Shown here one piece after another: positions 54,185 to 63,536 of a DNA stretch of 64,000 bases (positions are counted from its first letter, which is position 1; each line of letters begins with the position of its first letter). Source of the DNA: Promethearchaeota archaeon (GTDB taxonomy: Archaea > Asgardarchaeota > Lokiarchaeia > Sigyniarchaeales > SOKP01); contig JAHLWP010000005.1 in NCBI GenBank assembly GCA_019057865.1, positions 62,001 to 126,000 of the forward strand. The letters are read 5' to 3'. The notes under the pieces are model-generated. The model searched no databases, was not told the DNA's origin, and saw only the letters and a list, made by a program, of their open reading frames with translations. Position numbers and translations under genes: made by a program.

Positions 54185-55458
54185 TGGGTGTCTTTGAAAC
54201 GTTAAAGAAATACAAATGGATGGTTCCCCTTATTGAAAAAGCGGATAGGATTACCAAATCTACATTATTGAAAAATTTTCGTCTAAAAAAGAAGAATTTC
54301 TATCCAGAAGGAGAATATAAAGCAGATATAGACAATTTAATTAAATGTATGCTTTGCGTTAACCTTTGCAGGTTTGACTGCCAAACTCTTCAAGCATCAC
54401 AATCCGAAACGATGAGTCCTGGTTATAAAGCTAGAATTGGCTATTATTTAACAATGGGAAAAATAGATCCTACAAAAGAGGAAAATAAGGATTTTATAGA
54501 CCTTATGTACAAATGTACTAATGAAGAGAGTTGTAAAGTTTGGTGCCCTTTTGATTTTTCAGTAGTATCTCTATTAGAAACTGTCAGAGATGACTTAAAT
54601 GATAAAGGATTAATGCCAGAATATTGCAAACAGCAGATAGATAAGTTAAATAAGACAAATACAATAGAGGATTATAATATTTATGAAACTTATAAGGAAA
54701 AGGGGATAGATAATATTGAAACAGATGGAAATGATGAAGTTTATTATTATATTGGCTGTGAAATGATGAAATTTCCAGAGGTTGTTAAAGCAAATATAGA
54801 AATCCTGAAAAAAGCAGGAATAAAATTCTCGACTAATTTGGAAAAGAGAGTATGTTGTGGAGGTCCTGCTTTTAATATTAGAGATTTAGAGACAGGAAAA
54901 AGGTTTGCCAATAAAAATAAGGAATCAATTGAGAGCACTGGTGCTAAAATTGTCGTTTCAGATTGCCCAGGCTGCGTGTTAACTTTAACTGAAAGATATA
55001 ATAAAGCGGGAATTGATATTGAAGTAAGAATTGTTCATATAGTTGAATATATTAACCATTTAATTAGTGATGGTAAATTAAAATTTGAAAAGGAAATTTC
55101 AGAGAAATTTAAAACAATTACAATTCATGATCCTTGTCTAATCTCAAGGACCCTGAATGATACTACTTCTATAAGGGAGATTTTAAATCAAATTCCGGGG
55201 CTTAAAATTGTCGAGCCAATCTATAACAAAGAGTACGTTCATTGTTGTGGTTGGAGTGGAACAGTTCATTGGGCAGATAAAGAGATTGCAATTAATGAAG
55301 CTAAGAACAGAGTAAAAGAATTAAAAGAGACAGGGTCTAACATCTTCTTAACCGCATGTCCTCTCTGCGAATTAGGTCTAGCTTATGGAATAAATGAAAC
55401 AGAAAAAGAAAAATATAAAATATTGGATATATCTGAATTAATAATAAAAGTAATATAA
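54184..55458 (+). CDS. Fe-S oxidoreductase with two CCG domains (GlcF/GlpC/HdrD-like)
   Basis: 424 residues. N-terminal 4Fe-4S ligands are CMLCVNLCRFDC and CTNEESCKVWCP (around residues 56-120). Two cysteine-rich CCG domains follow: YIGCEMM...KRVCCGGPAFN...SDCPGC and HDPCLISR...HCCGWSG...TACPLC. The CCG domains usually carry electrons from a flavoprotein to quinone, heterodisulfide or ferredoxin. Translation is coupled to the FAD gene (TAATG overlap), so they likely form one enzyme. Confidence 0.85.
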   Translation: MGVFETLKKYKWMVPLIEKADRITKSTLLKNFRLKKKNFYPEGEYKADIDNLIKCMLCVNLCRFDCQTLQASQSETMSPGYKARIGYYLTMGKIDPTKEENKDFIDLMYKCTNEESCKVWCPFDFSVVSLLETVRDDLNDKGLMPEYCKQQIDKLNKTNTIEDYNIYETYKEKGIDNIETDGNDEVYYYIGCEMMKFPEVVKANIEILKKAGIKFSTNLEKRVCCGGPAFNIRDLETGKRFANKNKESIESTGAKIVVSDCPGCVLTLTERYNKAGIDIEVRIVHIVEYINHLISDGKLKFEKEISEKFKTITIHDPCLISRTLNDTTSIREILNQIPGLKIVEPIYNKEYVHCCGWSGTVHWADKEIAINEAKNRVKELKETGSNIFLTACPLCELGLAYGINETEKEKYKILDISELIIKVI

Positions 55459-55496
55459 AAAAATAATAAGTATATACATTTCTATAGAGTGATGAT

Positions 55497-56957
55497 ATGA
55501 GTGAATTAATGTGTGTGTTTGATATTGGAACTACAGGAGCAAGAACGATTATTTTTGACATTAACGGTAAAGAAATTATACGTGCTTATGAGGAATATCC
55601 CGTTGTGAAACAACCTGTTGGTATTTCAGAACAAGATCCTGCAATTTGGTGGAATGCAATTAAGAAAACTTGTAATTATGTTTCTCAAAAAGTCAATGTC
55701 AATGATATTGTTGGTATTTCTGCTGCTTTTCTTAGACAAACAATGACATTTCTAGATGATAAAGGAATTCCATTACATCCTGCCTTAACATGGATGGATG
55801 AAAGAGAAGAATCAAGCGCTAAGGATTGGGTTGATGAAGAAGGTGCCTTCAGAAGAGCAATGCCTAAAATTTTATGGATGAAAAAGAATAAATCTGAAAT
55901 TTTCGATAAAGTTTCGAAAATTGCTTTTGTTGATACTTATATTATGAATAAATTATGCGAAAACCTTGTAACTGATCCTACTAATGGATATTGGGGAATA
56001 CTTAATTTACAAACGCTAAAATGGGATGTAAATTTAGCAGAAGCCTATGAAGTTCCATTAGATTTATGGCCTGATTTACGTTTTCCTGGAGAAGTTCTTG
56101 GTGAGCTCACTAGTGATTCTGCGAAAGAATTGGGCTTACCAAATAACATTCCAGTGATAATGGGGAGCGGAGATCAACAATGTGCTGCTTTAGGATTAGG
56201 GGTCCTTGAAACAGGTCAAGCAAAAATCACTATGGGCACTGGAACTTTCGTTGATTATGTTGTGGATAAACCGATTATACCAGCCGGAGATATTCCTATA
56301 TTTTCTATACCAACACCAATCAAAGGAAAATGGAATCTTGAAGGTTCAATGCCAGGTACTGGAACAGCCATGAAATGGTTTAAAGACAATTTTTCTCAAT
56401 TACAAATTAAAGAAAGTCTTGAGAAACAGATAAACGTTTATGATATGCTAGCAAATGAGGCGGCGAATGTACGACCTGGAAGTGAAGGCTTACTTTTTCT
56501 ACCTTTATACATGTACAGAAAAGGTGCAATTCACGGTCTTGGATGGAATCATACTAGAGCACATATGATCCGGGCAATTATGGAGTCTGCTGCTCTTAGT
56601 GCTCAGATGTATCTCCAAATGTTAGAGGCAATGGGGGGTGCAAAAGTCTCAGAAGTTAAAGCAGACGGAGGAGCGATGAATAGTCAATTATGGGCACAAA
56701 TCTTAGCAGATATAACATCAAAAAAAATTCTAATACCTGAAGTAAAAGATGGTGCTGCTATGGGTGCCGCAATTTTGGGTTTTTATGGTATTAAGAAATA
56801 TGAAAGTTTTGAGAAAGCAGTTAATAACATGGTAAGATTTACTGATGTTAAGGAACCTATAAAACAAAATGTCAAGATTTATAAAAAATTGAATAGGATT
56901 TTCATGCCTCCCTTATTAGAGTTATATGAGAAAAAGAGAATCACAAAAGATTTATAA
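55497..56957 (+). CDS. FGGY-family carbohydrate kinase (glycerol/xylulose kinase type)
   Basis: 486 residues with the ASKHA fold: phosphate-1 DIGTTGARTIIFDINGK, GISAAFLRQTMTFLDDKGIPLHPALTWMDERE, phosphate-2 ITMGTGTFVDYV, and adenosine motif GGAMNSQLWAQILADITSKKI...DGAAMGAAILG. The FGGY subfamily is not settled: the QRETT/TRA signature of glycerol kinase is replaced by FLRQTM. Being 38 bp after the flavoprotein/Fe-S pair, glycerol to glycerol-3-phosphate is an attractive guess, but a sugar substrate is equally possible. Confidence 0.82.
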   Translation: MSELMCVFDIGTTGARTIIFDINGKEIIRAYEEYPVVKQPVGISEQDPAIWWNAIKKTCNYVSQKVNVNDIVGISAAFLRQTMTFLDDKGIPLHPALTWMDEREESSAKDWVDEEGAFRRAMPKILWMKKNKSEIFDKVSKIAFVDTYIMNKLCENLVTDPTNGYWGILNLQTLKWDVNLAEAYEVPLDLWPDLRFPGEVLGELTSDSAKELGLPNNIPVIMGSGDQQCAALGLGVLETGQAKITMGTGTFVDYVVDKPIIPAGDIPIFSIPTPIKGKWNLEGSMPGTGTAMKWFKDNFSQLQIKESLEKQINVYDMLANEAANVRPGSEGLLFLPLYMYRKGAIHGLGWNHTRAHMIRAIMESAALSAQMYLQMLEAMGGAKVSEVKADGGAMNSQLWAQILADITSKKILIPEVKDGAAMGAAILGFYGIKKYESFEKAVNNMVRFTDVKEPIKQNVKIYKKLNRIFMPPLLELYEKKRITKDL

Positions 56958-56985
56958 TTTTTTATCTTTTTTTTGTTTATTTTAA
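56958..56985 (+). terminator. T-rich tract after the FGGY kinase
   Basis: Immediately after the stop the sequence is mostly T with runs of six and eight. Oligo-T tracts on the coding strand act as terminators in archaea. This probably ends the flavoprotein/Fe-S/kinase transcript. Confidence 0.35.
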
Positions 56986-57074
56986 GTTTTGATAAGTTAC
57001 TTTCAAATTTAGAAAAGTATTTTTTGAATCTTTTATTTCAAAAATTATAGAATATCAAACAATTTATAGCTCAC

Positions 57075-57902
57075 ATGCCTTATTTTGTGAATAGAGAGGG
57101 ATACCGACTTTATTATGAAGATATTAACTCTTCATCAAAAATGTGTACTATAATTATGCTTCATGGTTTCGCCTCGTCAGCATCTTTCTTTAAAGCCCAA
57201 ATAAAAATTTTAAAAGATAATTATCGGATAATTGCGTTTGATGCTTTAGGGCATGGGAGAAGTGATCATCCAAAAAAGTTGCATCTTTCAAAAAATATAA
57301 GACATGAAATTATCAGAGATTTAGAGGATTTATTAAAATATTTAGGAGTTAAAGAGAAGTATGGGATAATTGGGCATTCTCTCGTAGGAGGGATGATAGC
57401 TCAATTGATTTGCATGAAACATCCTGAAGATATCAAATTTCTCATTTTATTAAATTCTGGTTATATAATGATCGATAACGTAATTCGAAATATTTTTTAC
57501 AATTTACTCCCTTATTCTATTCGTATGAGTTTTTTGGATGTAGTAGCAAATTCAGTTGAAAAAGTTTTAGATAGAATCATTCCTTTTATTATAACTGCAT
57601 TATCAGATTCTTTAGTTGGTACAAAATTAACCAAAGACGAGTTATATATGAAAATTGAAGAGCAAATCTTTGGAATGATAAATGAAATAAATGAATATGA
57701 TCCCTCAAGTATTACATGCCCAACTCTTATAATTGGAGGGAGACTTGATAACTTTGCTCCTGGAGCGATGTCAGAAGAACTTCATAAAAAAATTAAAAAT
57801 TCTCAATTAGAAATTATTGATATGGCAGGTCATTTCGCTCCTGCTCAACGAAAAGAGATAGTTAATGAATTAATATGTAATTTTATTAGAAGTTTTAAGT
57901 GA
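57075..57902 (+). CDS. Alpha/beta hydrolase
   Basis: 275 residues. The oxyanion HGF (30-32), nucleophile elbow GHSLVG with Ser102, Asp in GRLDNFAP and His in GHFAPAQRKE complete the triad. A helical lid of about 60 residues (residues 140-205) covers the site. No signal peptide is present. The substrate is unknown; lipid or ester hydrolysis is typical. Confidence 0.82.
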   Translation: MPYFVNREGYRLYYEDINSSSKMCTIIMLHGFASSASFFKAQIKILKDNYRIIAFDALGHGRSDHPKKLHLSKNIRHEIIRDLEDLLKYLGVKEKYGIIGHSLVGGMIAQLICMKHPEDIKFLILLNSGYIMIDNVIRNIFYNLLPYSIRMSFLDVVANSVEKVLDRIIPFIITALSDSLVGTKLTKDELYMKIEEQIFGMINEINEYDPSSITCPTLIIGGRLDNFAPGAMSEELHKKIKNSQLEIIDMAGHFAPAQRKEIVNELICNFIRSFK

Positions 57903-57947
57903 TTAATTAATATTAATTCGGTTAATAAATAAGAGATTGATTTTAAA

Positions 57948-58313
57948 ATGGATGAAATTCATGATCAAAATACGCTCGTTTCATTTTTTAAAAAGGAAGT
58001 GAATAATTTCGTGAATAGCCGTAATTGGACAAAATACCATACACCAAAGAATTTAATTCAAGCTTTAATGATTGAAGCAGCAGAACTATCTCAGTGTTTA
58101 TTATTCAAGGAGGATAAAATTGAACATATCTTAAAAGATGAAACTCTATTAACTAACATATCTGACGAAATTGCGGATATTTTTATCTATTTAATTAGTA
58201 TTGTTAACGTTTTGGGTTTAGATTTAACTAAAGCGTTTATAGGGAAAATGGAAAAAAACAAAAAAAAGTATTCCGTTAAAGAGTTTAATAATGGGAAGTA
58301 TTATAAAAAGTAA
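57948..58313 (+). CDS. MazG-like nucleotide pyrophosphohydrolase
   Basis: 121 residues, all-alpha. The metal-binding motif of the dCTPase/MazG group is present: EAAELSQCLLF (42-52) and DEIADIFIYL, with the end KMEKNKKKYSVKEF forming the basic helix. It hydrolyses an NTP or dNTP, possibly a modified one, to NMP and PPi. It lies 45 bp after the hydrolase and 80 bp before purC. Confidence 0.82.
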   Translation: MDEIHDQNTLVSFFKKEVNNFVNSRNWTKYHTPKNLIQALMIEAAELSQCLLFKEDKIEHILKDETLLTNISDEIADIFIYLISIVNVLGLDLTKAFIGKMEKNKKKYSVKEFNNGKYYKK

Positions 58314-58393
58314 ATTAGGTTAACCGATTTATAATTTTTTTATTTTATTATTAATAAAAAGATTTTTTATGGCTTTTTCTATTATTTATTATC

Positions 58394-59371
58394 ATGCCAG
58401 AGGAAAATATTGAAAATATTATTAAGGAGCAACTAGAATTTACATTAAAAGAAACAAAATTTCCTTCTTTAGGAAAATTATATAGAGGAAAGGTCCGTGA
58501 TAACTATATAAAGGAAGATATTAGGATAATTATTGCAACTGATAGACTGAGTGCATTTGATCGTGTTATTACTACTATCCCTTTTAAAGGTCAGATGTTA
58601 AATCAGGTTTCTTCGTTCTGGTTTGAAAAAACAAAAGATTTAGTAAAAAATCATATCATTGAAGTTCCAGATCCTAATGTTTCAGTTGTTCACCAATGTC
58701 AAACACTCCCAATTGAAATAATTGTTAGAGCCTATCTTACTGGTACAGCATGGCGTAATTATTTAAAAGGAGAATCTACTTCGGGAATTCTAATTCCTAA
58801 AGGGATGAGAAAAAATCAAAAATTGGATGAAATCTTAATCACACCTTCAACTAAAGCAGAAACTGGGCATGACATTTACATCTCGAAAGAATTCATTATA
58901 AAAGAAAAAATAGTTAGTAAAGAAATCTATGAACAAATGGAAGATGCCGCTATGAAACTATTTAAATTTGGTCAAAATTACTGTAAGAAGAATGGACTGA
59001 TTCTAGTTGATACTAAATATGAATTCGGAGTAAAAGATAACGAATTAATTGTAATAGATGAAATTCATACACAGGATTCTTCACGATTCTGGATACTCGA
59101 TTCATATGATAAAAAGTTTGAAGAAAATAAAGAACCAGATATATTGGATAAAGAGATATTTAGAGGGTGGTTAATGGAAACATATCCAGAAATTTTCCCT
59201 GATATCAAACCAGATGAAAATATTCCTCCTATAACAGATGAAATTAAAATAGAATTAGCAAAAAGGTATATGAAAAGCTATGAAAAGATTACTGGGATAA
59301 AATTTAAAGCCGAAATTTCCGAAGTAAACAATAGAATATATGAAAATTTGAAAAAAGCTAATTATTTATAG
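58394..59371 (+). CDS. purC: Phosphoribosylaminoimidazole-succinocarboxamide synthase (SAICAR synthetase)
   Basis: 325 residues, the longer form of SAICAR synthetase (like yeast Ade1). Motifs are YRGKVRDNY, TDRLSAFDRVITTIPFKGQMLNQVSSFWF, RAYLTGTAWRNYLKGES, ETGHDIYIS, LVDTKYEFG and IDEIHTQDSSRFW. It catalyses ATP-dependent addition of aspartate to CAIR in purine synthesis, the step before PurB. It precedes purSQL by 450 bp, separated by a small membrane protein gene. Confidence 0.95.
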   Translation: MPEENIENIIKEQLEFTLKETKFPSLGKLYRGKVRDNYIKEDIRIIIATDRLSAFDRVITTIPFKGQMLNQVSSFWFEKTKDLVKNHIIEVPDPNVSVVHQCQTLPIEIIVRAYLTGTAWRNYLKGESTSGILIPKGMRKNQKLDEILITPSTKAETGHDIYISKEFIIKEKIVSKEIYEQMEDAAMKLFKFGQNYCKKNGLILVDTKYEFGVKDNELIVIDEIHTQDSSRFWILDSYDKKFEENKEPDILDKEIFRGWLMETYPEIFPDIKPDENIPPITDEIKIELAKRYMKSYEKITGIKFKAEISEVNNRIYENLKKANYL

Positions 59372-59417
59372 AATTTAAGAAAAATTTATATAATAATCAG
59401 TAGTATTTTTTCTTATA

Positions 59418-59621
59418 ATGTTAAATTTAATTCTTTTATTTATTGATTTTGTCTTATTTATTCTAAGTTTTATATTTGCTATAATTGACATTAAATCTTA
59501 TACTAAAGATGAAAAAAAAGAGATAGATATGAAAAAATTACCTAAGTTTAGCAAATATAGTTTACTGTGTGGTCTTTTAGCTTTAATATTAATGATAATA
59601 GTTAGTATTAGCTATATCTAA
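59418..59621 (+). CDS. Small two-helix membrane protein
   Basis: 67 residues with two hydrophobic stretches (2-25 and 47-66) flanking a charged loop, KSYTKDEKKEIDMKKLPKFSKY. ATG start, 46 bp after purC. No homologue is recognised. The short open frame between purC and purS is hydrophobic enough to be genuine, though chance cannot be excluded. Confidence 0.5.
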   Translation: MLNLILLFIDFVLFILSFIFAIIDIKSYTKDEKKEIDMKKLPKFSKYSLLCGLLALILMIIVSISYI

Positions 59622-59746
59622 GATTTACTATTATAATGAAATGCAAAAAAATATCCACTAAATTTTTCCTTAAATCATCTTTTCTAACAATATTTAAGTA
59701 ATTGTAGAGGGCAAAAACTTAAAATAAATCAAAAAATAACAAGCTC

Positions 59747-59762
59747 TTGTCGTTTTTGTCGA
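59747..59762 (+). promoter_or_regulatory. TTGTCG direct repeat upstream of purS
   Basis: TTGTCG at 59747-59752 recurs at 59756-59761 (spacing 9 bp), about 35-50 bp upstream of the purS TATA box. C and G residues are scarce in this intergenic region, so the repeat stands out. It may be a binding site for a purine regulator or a promoter activator. Inferred only. Confidence 0.3.
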
Positions 59763-59795
59763 TGAGAATTATTTTTAAATTAATAAGAATTAATA

Positions 59796-59805
59796 AAAAT
59801 ATATA
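59796..59805 (+). promoter_or_regulatory. TATA box of the purSQL operon
   Basis: AAAATATATA ends 18 bp before the purS ATG (59824). Archaeal transcription starts about 22-27 bp after the TATA centre, which would put the RNA start at or next to the ATG, so purS mRNA is probably leaderless. Confidence 0.45.
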
Positions 59806-59823
59806 CAACCTCTTTTTTCATAA

Positions 59824-60093
59824 ATGGATCGTCAAGAATTTCAAGTAGAAATAACATTAATGAATAAACCAGCAGCTAGAGATCCAGTTGGCGAAACTAT
59901 TCAAAAAGACCTTTTGGCTAAAAAAGGGTATGATATAGTATTTAATGTTCGTTCAGGACAATTTTTGCAAATTAATCTTAAAGCTGCTGATGAGAATGAA
60001 GCTAAAAAAATTGTAGAAAAAATGTGTAATGATCTACGAATTTTCAATCCAGTTACACAAAACCTAACTATTTTAAAAGTATCGAAATCATGA
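59824..60093 (+). CDS. purS: Phosphoribosylformylglycinamidine synthase subunit PurS
   Basis: 89 residues, the expected size for PurS, the small bridging subunit of the three-part FGAM synthase. It has the pattern (V)EITLMNKPAARDPVGETIQKDLLAKKGYD, ending in NPVTQNLTILKV. It overlaps purQ by 4 bp (ATGA), so the two are translationally coupled. Confidence 0.92.
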   Translation: MDRQEFQVEITLMNKPAARDPVGETIQKDLLAKKGYDIVFNVRSGQFLQINLKAADENEAKKIVEKMCNDLRIFNPVTQNLTILKVSKS

Positions 60094-60803
60094 CTGTTAA
60101 AATAGCTGTAATTCAGTTTGCTGGAAGCAATTGTGATTTAGATACGATACATATTTTAAACAATGTTGTTGATGATATCGAAGCAGATTTAGTCTGGCAT
60201 AATCTTTTTAAGGAAACTAAATATGATGGAGTAATTTTACCTGGAGGATTTGCGTTTGGAGATTATTTAAGAGCAGGAATTATTGCTGCCCATAGTCCTG
60301 CAATTGACGAGGCAAGAGTGATGTTAGATGATGGAAGACCTGTAATAGGTATTTGTAATGGATTTCAGATATTAACAGAAGCTCAGTTCCTTCCAGGTGC
60401 TTTATTAAGAAATGATTCTTTAAAATTTATTTGCAAATGGGTAAATCTAAAAGTAGAAAACAATTCAACAGCATTGTCCAATAAAATGAATATAAATGAT
60501 GTTCTTGCCATACCTATTGCCCATGCAGAAGGGCGATATTATACTGATAATTTAAAAGAATTAGAAGAAAATAACCAGATTGTTTTTAGATACTCTACTG
60601 AACAAGGAAAATTAACTAAAGATGCAAACCCTAATGGATCCTTAGAAAATATTGCGGGGATTTGTAATTTAGAACAAAATTGTGTTGGTTTTATGCCTCA
60701 TCCAGAACGTGCGTCAGAAGCCATTCTAAGTCCAAAAAAAACAACTCATGGAAAACTTTTTTTTGATTCTATAGTTGAATTTATAAAGCGGAGGGTGTCT
60801 TAA
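60090..60803 (+). CDS. purQ: Phosphoribosylformylglycinamidine synthase subunit PurQ (glutaminase)
   Basis: 237 residues. Class I GATase with nucleophile Cys89 (GICNGFQ), the family FGDYLRAGIIAAHSPA, and the His-Glu pair MPHPERASE. It supplies ammonia to PurL. The stop overlaps the purL ATG by one base (TAATG). Confidence 0.96.
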   Translation: MTVKIAVIQFAGSNCDLDTIHILNNVVDDIEADLVWHNLFKETKYDGVILPGGFAFGDYLRAGIIAAHSPAIDEARVMLDDGRPVIGICNGFQILTEAQFLPGALLRNDSLKFICKWVNLKVENNSTALSNKMNINDVLAIPIAHAEGRYYTDNLKELEENNQIVFRYSTEQGKLTKDANPNGSLENIAGICNLEQNCVGFMPHPERASEAILSPKKTTHGKLFFDSIVEFIKRRVS

Positions 60804-63049
60804 TGACAAGGGTAATTCTTAATGGAGAAGAAGTAGACATAGAGATGAATAAGGGAGATTTCGAAAAAGTAAAAGAGTTATTAGATAAAGAGCCAAATAT
60901 TACTGAATTGGGCATGTTTGATATTATGTGGAGTGAACATTGTTCTTACAAATCATCTCGCCCAAAATTAAAAAATTTTGAAGATGCTGAAGAAAATTAT
61001 GATTATGTGCTAGCTGGTCCTGGCCAAGATGCGGGGGTTATAGACATTGGAGATGGTTATGCTTTAGCATTTCGAATTGAATCTCATAATCATCCTTCTG
61101 CAATTGAACCATATCATGGAGCTGCTACAGGAATTGGTGGGATAATAAGAGATATACTATGTATGGGTGTTAGACCAATAGCATTATTGGACCCTTTAAG
61201 ATTTGGTCCACTAAAAAACAATCCCCACTCTCAATGGCTATTTAAATATGTTGTAAAAGGGATTGCTGATTATGGCAACTGTACAGGAATCCCGACTATT
61301 GGGGGTGAAGTAGAATTTGATGAGAGTTTTGAGAGTAATTGTTTAGTAAATGTTGCCTGTATTGGATTAGGGACAATCGAAGATTTTAAGCATGCTCCAA
61401 GCAGAGCATACAACCCTGGTGATTATGTAATCCTTATGGGAGGATCTACAGGTAGAGACGGAATTCATGGAGTAACATTTGCTTCTCGCACACTAACAGA
61501 GATGTCCGAAGCAGATAGACCAGCAGTCCAAATTGGTGATCCGTTTACTAAAAAAATGATTATTGAAGCAACTTTAGAAGCGATAAAAACAGGATATGTA
61601 AGAGGTTTAAAAGATCTTGGTGGGGGCGGACTTACCTGTGCAACAAGTGAATTAACTGGTGATGGAAATACTGGAGCAAAAGTAGATTTAAGAAAAGTTT
61701 TTACTAGAGAACCAGGAATGAATTCTTATGAAATTATGCTTTCTGAATCACAGGAACGAATGGCTTTCGTAGTTAAACCTGAGGGATTAGAGACTGTTCT
61801 TGATGTATTTAGAAAATATGAAATGAATTTTGCTGTAATTGGTAGAACAGACGATTCAAAAATTCTCAAAGTATATGATGGAGATAATCTTGCTGTAAGT
61901 ATACCTTCCAAGGCACTTTCCGAATCACCTACTTTTAAAAGGGAAGAAAAACGACCAGACTACTTAGATGAATTACTCTCCCAGAAAACTCCTAAATCAA
62001 TTTTAGGTTTAGATGAAATAATTTATACGTTAATTGCTTCAGAAAATATTTGTAGCAAGGAATGGGTCTATAGGCAATATGATCATGAAGTTGGAATTAG
62101 ATCAGTTGTAAAATGTGGTGAGGGAGATTCAGGAGTTCTCAGAATAATTGGTACAGATAAATTCATAGCTGCAAGTGTCGGTGTAAATTCGAAGCAATGT
62201 TTTTTGGATCCATATGAAGGTGCCAAAGGAGGGTTAGTTGAAGTATGTGGAAATATAATTGCAGATGGGGCAAAGCCAATGGCAATGGTAAACTGTTGTA
62301 ACTTTGGAAATCCTGAAATACCTGAATCATTTTGGTATTTTTCTCAAGCTGTTGATGGAATGAATGATTTTTGTAGAGACTTGAGGATTCCAATAATAGG
62401 TGGAAATGTTTCTTTCTATAACGAGGACGAAGTAAAGAAAACCGCAATTAAAGCAACACCGATGATAATGATCGTTGGAGTAATAGAGGGTGAAGACAAG
62501 ATTATTACTCTACCATTCAAAAAAGCGGGTAATGATTTGTTTCTAATTGGTGAAACTGCAGCAGAATTAGGAGGATCTGAATATCACTCTGTAATTTATA
62601 ATCTAGAAGGTGGTATACCTCCTAAGGTAAATGATAAAAAAGTAAAAGCAACTTGGGATTTCCTTTTTGATTTATATAAAAATGACCTTGTAAAAGCAAA
62701 TCATGATGTAAATAAAGGTGGGTTCATCATTACAATAGCTGAAATGTGCTTTAAGAATAATTTGGGAGCTGAACTGAAACTAAAAGGATGTTATGATGAA
62801 AATTTAAGAGATGATGAATTTCTATTTAGTGAATCTGTTGGGAGATTTATTATTGAAACCGACCCTAAAGATTATAAGATCATAATTAAGAAAGCAGAAA
62901 AGTTCGGTGTAGATTTAAAGAAAATTGGTGTTTTAATTCCAAAACCAGAAATTATTATTAAGGGTTTGAAGTTAAAAGATTTAAAACTCGATGTTAAAAA
63001 ACTGAAAAATTTATATGACTCAACCATCCCTAACTTAATGGAAATTTAA
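60803..63049 (+). CDS. purL: Phosphoribosylformylglycinamidine synthase subunit PurL
   Basis: 748 residues, the short archaeal/Gram-positive form. Near the N-terminus MWSEHCSYKSSRP carries the catalytic His46. ATP-binding segments include AFRIESHNHPSAIEPYHGAATGIGG, VNKGGF and LKDLGGGGLTCATSEL. It completes FGAM synthase with PurS and PurQ. No frame damage is seen. Confidence 0.96.
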   Translation: MTRVILNGEEVDIEMNKGDFEKVKELLDKEPNITELGMFDIMWSEHCSYKSSRPKLKNFEDAEENYDYVLAGPGQDAGVIDIGDGYALAFRIESHNHPSAIEPYHGAATGIGGIIRDILCMGVRPIALLDPLRFGPLKNNPHSQWLFKYVVKGIADYGNCTGIPTIGGEVEFDESFESNCLVNVACIGLGTIEDFKHAPSRAYNPGDYVILMGGSTGRDGIHGVTFASRTLTEMSEADRPAVQIGDPFTKKMIIEATLEAIKTGYVRGLKDLGGGGLTCATSELTGDGNTGAKVDLRKVFTREPGMNSYEIMLSESQERMAFVVKPEGLETVLDVFRKYEMNFAVIGRTDDSKILKVYDGDNLAVSIPSKALSESPTFKREEKRPDYLDELLSQKTPKSILGLDEIIYTLIASENICSKEWVYRQYDHEVGIRSVVKCGEGDSGVLRIIGTDKFIAASVGVNSKQCFLDPYEGAKGGLVEVCGNIIADGAKPMAMVNCCNFGNPEIPESFWYFSQAVDGMNDFCRDLRIPIIGGNVSFYNEDEVKKTAIKATPMIMIVGVIEGEDKIITLPFKKAGNDLFLIGETAAELGGSEYHSVIYNLEGGIPPKVNDKKVKATWDFLFDLYKNDLVKANHDVNKGGFIITIAEMCFKNNLGAELKLKGCYDENLRDDEFLFSESVGRFIIETDPKDYKIIIKKAEKFGVDLKKIGVLIPKPEIIIKGLKLKDLKLDVKKLKNLYDSTIPNLMEI

Positions 63050-63269
63050 AATCATAGCTGAGGTCATATTATCTACCAACAAAATTATATAATTTGTGGT
63101 GAGGATGCATTAATAAAATTTTGGACTTTAGACAATTAGATTTAATGAAGACAATTAATAAACACTAATAATTGCATCTACTTTTTTTTTTAAAACCATA
63201 AATTTGAAATATTTTCATAATTTTATATAATAAAAGTAGCTTAAAAATAGGATATTAGGTATCTTTATA

Positions 63270-63464
63270 ATGGTTCGTTGTAGGGCATGTATTAAATGTA
63301 GACAATATATCGTTATCCACCCAGATAATCCTATCAATCAGCTTGAGATAAAAAGGTTTGAAAAGAAACACTTACGCCATACGATTATGACAGTAGATCT
63401 CAATGAAATAAAAGGAATCTATGATCCCTTTAAAAATAATGGAGCAGAAAAAACCTCTTTATGA
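63270..63464 (+). CDS. Small conserved-looking protein with a CRACIKC motif
   Basis: 64 residues. MVRCRACIKCRQYIVIHPDNPINQLEIKRFEKKHLRHTIMTVDL, split by motif, has a Cys-x2-Cys-x2-Cys arrangement and a C-terminal His/Thr strand that resemble small archaeal metal-binding proteins. It has an ATG start and no overlap with neighbours. Function is unknown. Confidence 0.6.
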   Translation: MVRCRACIKCRQYIVIHPDNPINQLEIKRFEKKHLRHTIMTVDLNEIKGIYDPFKNNGAEKTSL

Positions 63465-63536
63465 ATTAAATTATTAAAAAGTAATAAAAAAGAAAAAAAG
63501 ATTTAATTTAATTATAATTTTACTAATTCTATTTAA

